Part shown: positions 7,005 through 7,077 of the stretch, piece after piece | Position numbering within the stretch: the first letter of the stretch is position 1 | How the letters are laid out: each line of letters starts with the position of its first letter | Assembly (NCBI GenBank): GCA_017511325.1 | Contig: JAFWKS010000088.1 | Coordinates: forward strand, 1 to 7,077 | Direction of reading: 5' to 3' | Length of the DNA stretch: 7,077 nt | From: Erysipelotrichaceae bacterium | Lineage (GTDB): Bacteria; Bacillota_I; Bacilli_A; Erysipelotrichales; Erysipelotrichaceae | Notes under the pieces: generated by a model | Databases searched by the model: none | The model's input: only the letters and a program-made list of their open reading frames with translations | What the model was told of the DNA's origin: nothing | Made by a program: the position numbers and the translations under genes

Positions 7005-7077
7005 AAGGAAGTACTGGAAAGCATCCTTAAGCTGAATTCAACTGTGGTGATGGTAGCCCATCGTCTTTCAACCGTCA
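7005..7077 (+). other. Continuation of the ABC2 frame past the TAG (H-loop region), runs off the window
   Basis: Reading on in the same frame after the TAG gives 24 codons with no further stop. They contain VVMVAHRLSTV at the end, the canonical H-loop of an ABC ATPase, at the expected distance from the D-loop. This shows that the TAG is a single-codon interruption and not the natural end of the gene. The rest of the ATPase lies beyond the window. Confidence 0.85.

Overview
The window looks like a chromosomal segment of a mid-GC member of the Bacillota, probably an anaerobe. The basis is sigma-A-type promoters (one with consensus spacing), hairpin-plus-U-tract terminators, AT-rich intergenic DNA between more GC-rich genes, and a membrane pyrophosphatase next to a NHLM-type peptide-export ABC pair. 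I cannot fix the genus from the sequence alone. All genes lie on the + strand.

Layout. Positions 1-387 hold the 3' end of a PHP-domain metallophosphatase (YcdX type), closed by an intrinsic terminator. Positions 388-578 carry a near-consensus promoter (TTGAAA, 17 bp, TATAAT) with an inverted repeat over its -35 box. Positions 579-2666 encode a complete proton-pumping membrane pyrophosphatase (HppA type) with the sequence signature of the K+-independent class, followed by its own strong terminator. Positions 2714-2838 contain an extended -10 promoter very close to the next start codon, and no ribosome binding site. Positions 2839-5031 and 5028 onward encode two ABC half-transporters that overlap by ATGA. 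They resemble the NHLM bacteriocin-export pair (ABC1 with an N-terminal C39 domain, and ABC2).

Working together. The phosphatase, the pyrophosphatase and the exporter are three separate transcription units with no evident shared function. The two ABC genes are translationally coupled and would form one heterodimeric exporter for a leader-bearing peptide. No precursor peptide, modifying enzyme or HlyD-type partner lies inside the window, so the cargo is unknown.

Two oddities stand out. First, the C39 domain of ABC1 is full length but has lost its catalytic Cys (now Asn14) and His (now Tyr87). It should be unable to cleave leaders and is better regarded as a C39-like binding domain. Second, ABC2 is interrupted by an in-frame TAG at 7002-7004, between the D-loop and the H-loop. 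The reading frame continues beyond it with an intact AHRLST H-loop to the window end. This is most simply a CAG-to-TAG nonsense change or a sequencing error. Together these make the exporter either a repurposed or a recently inactivated system.
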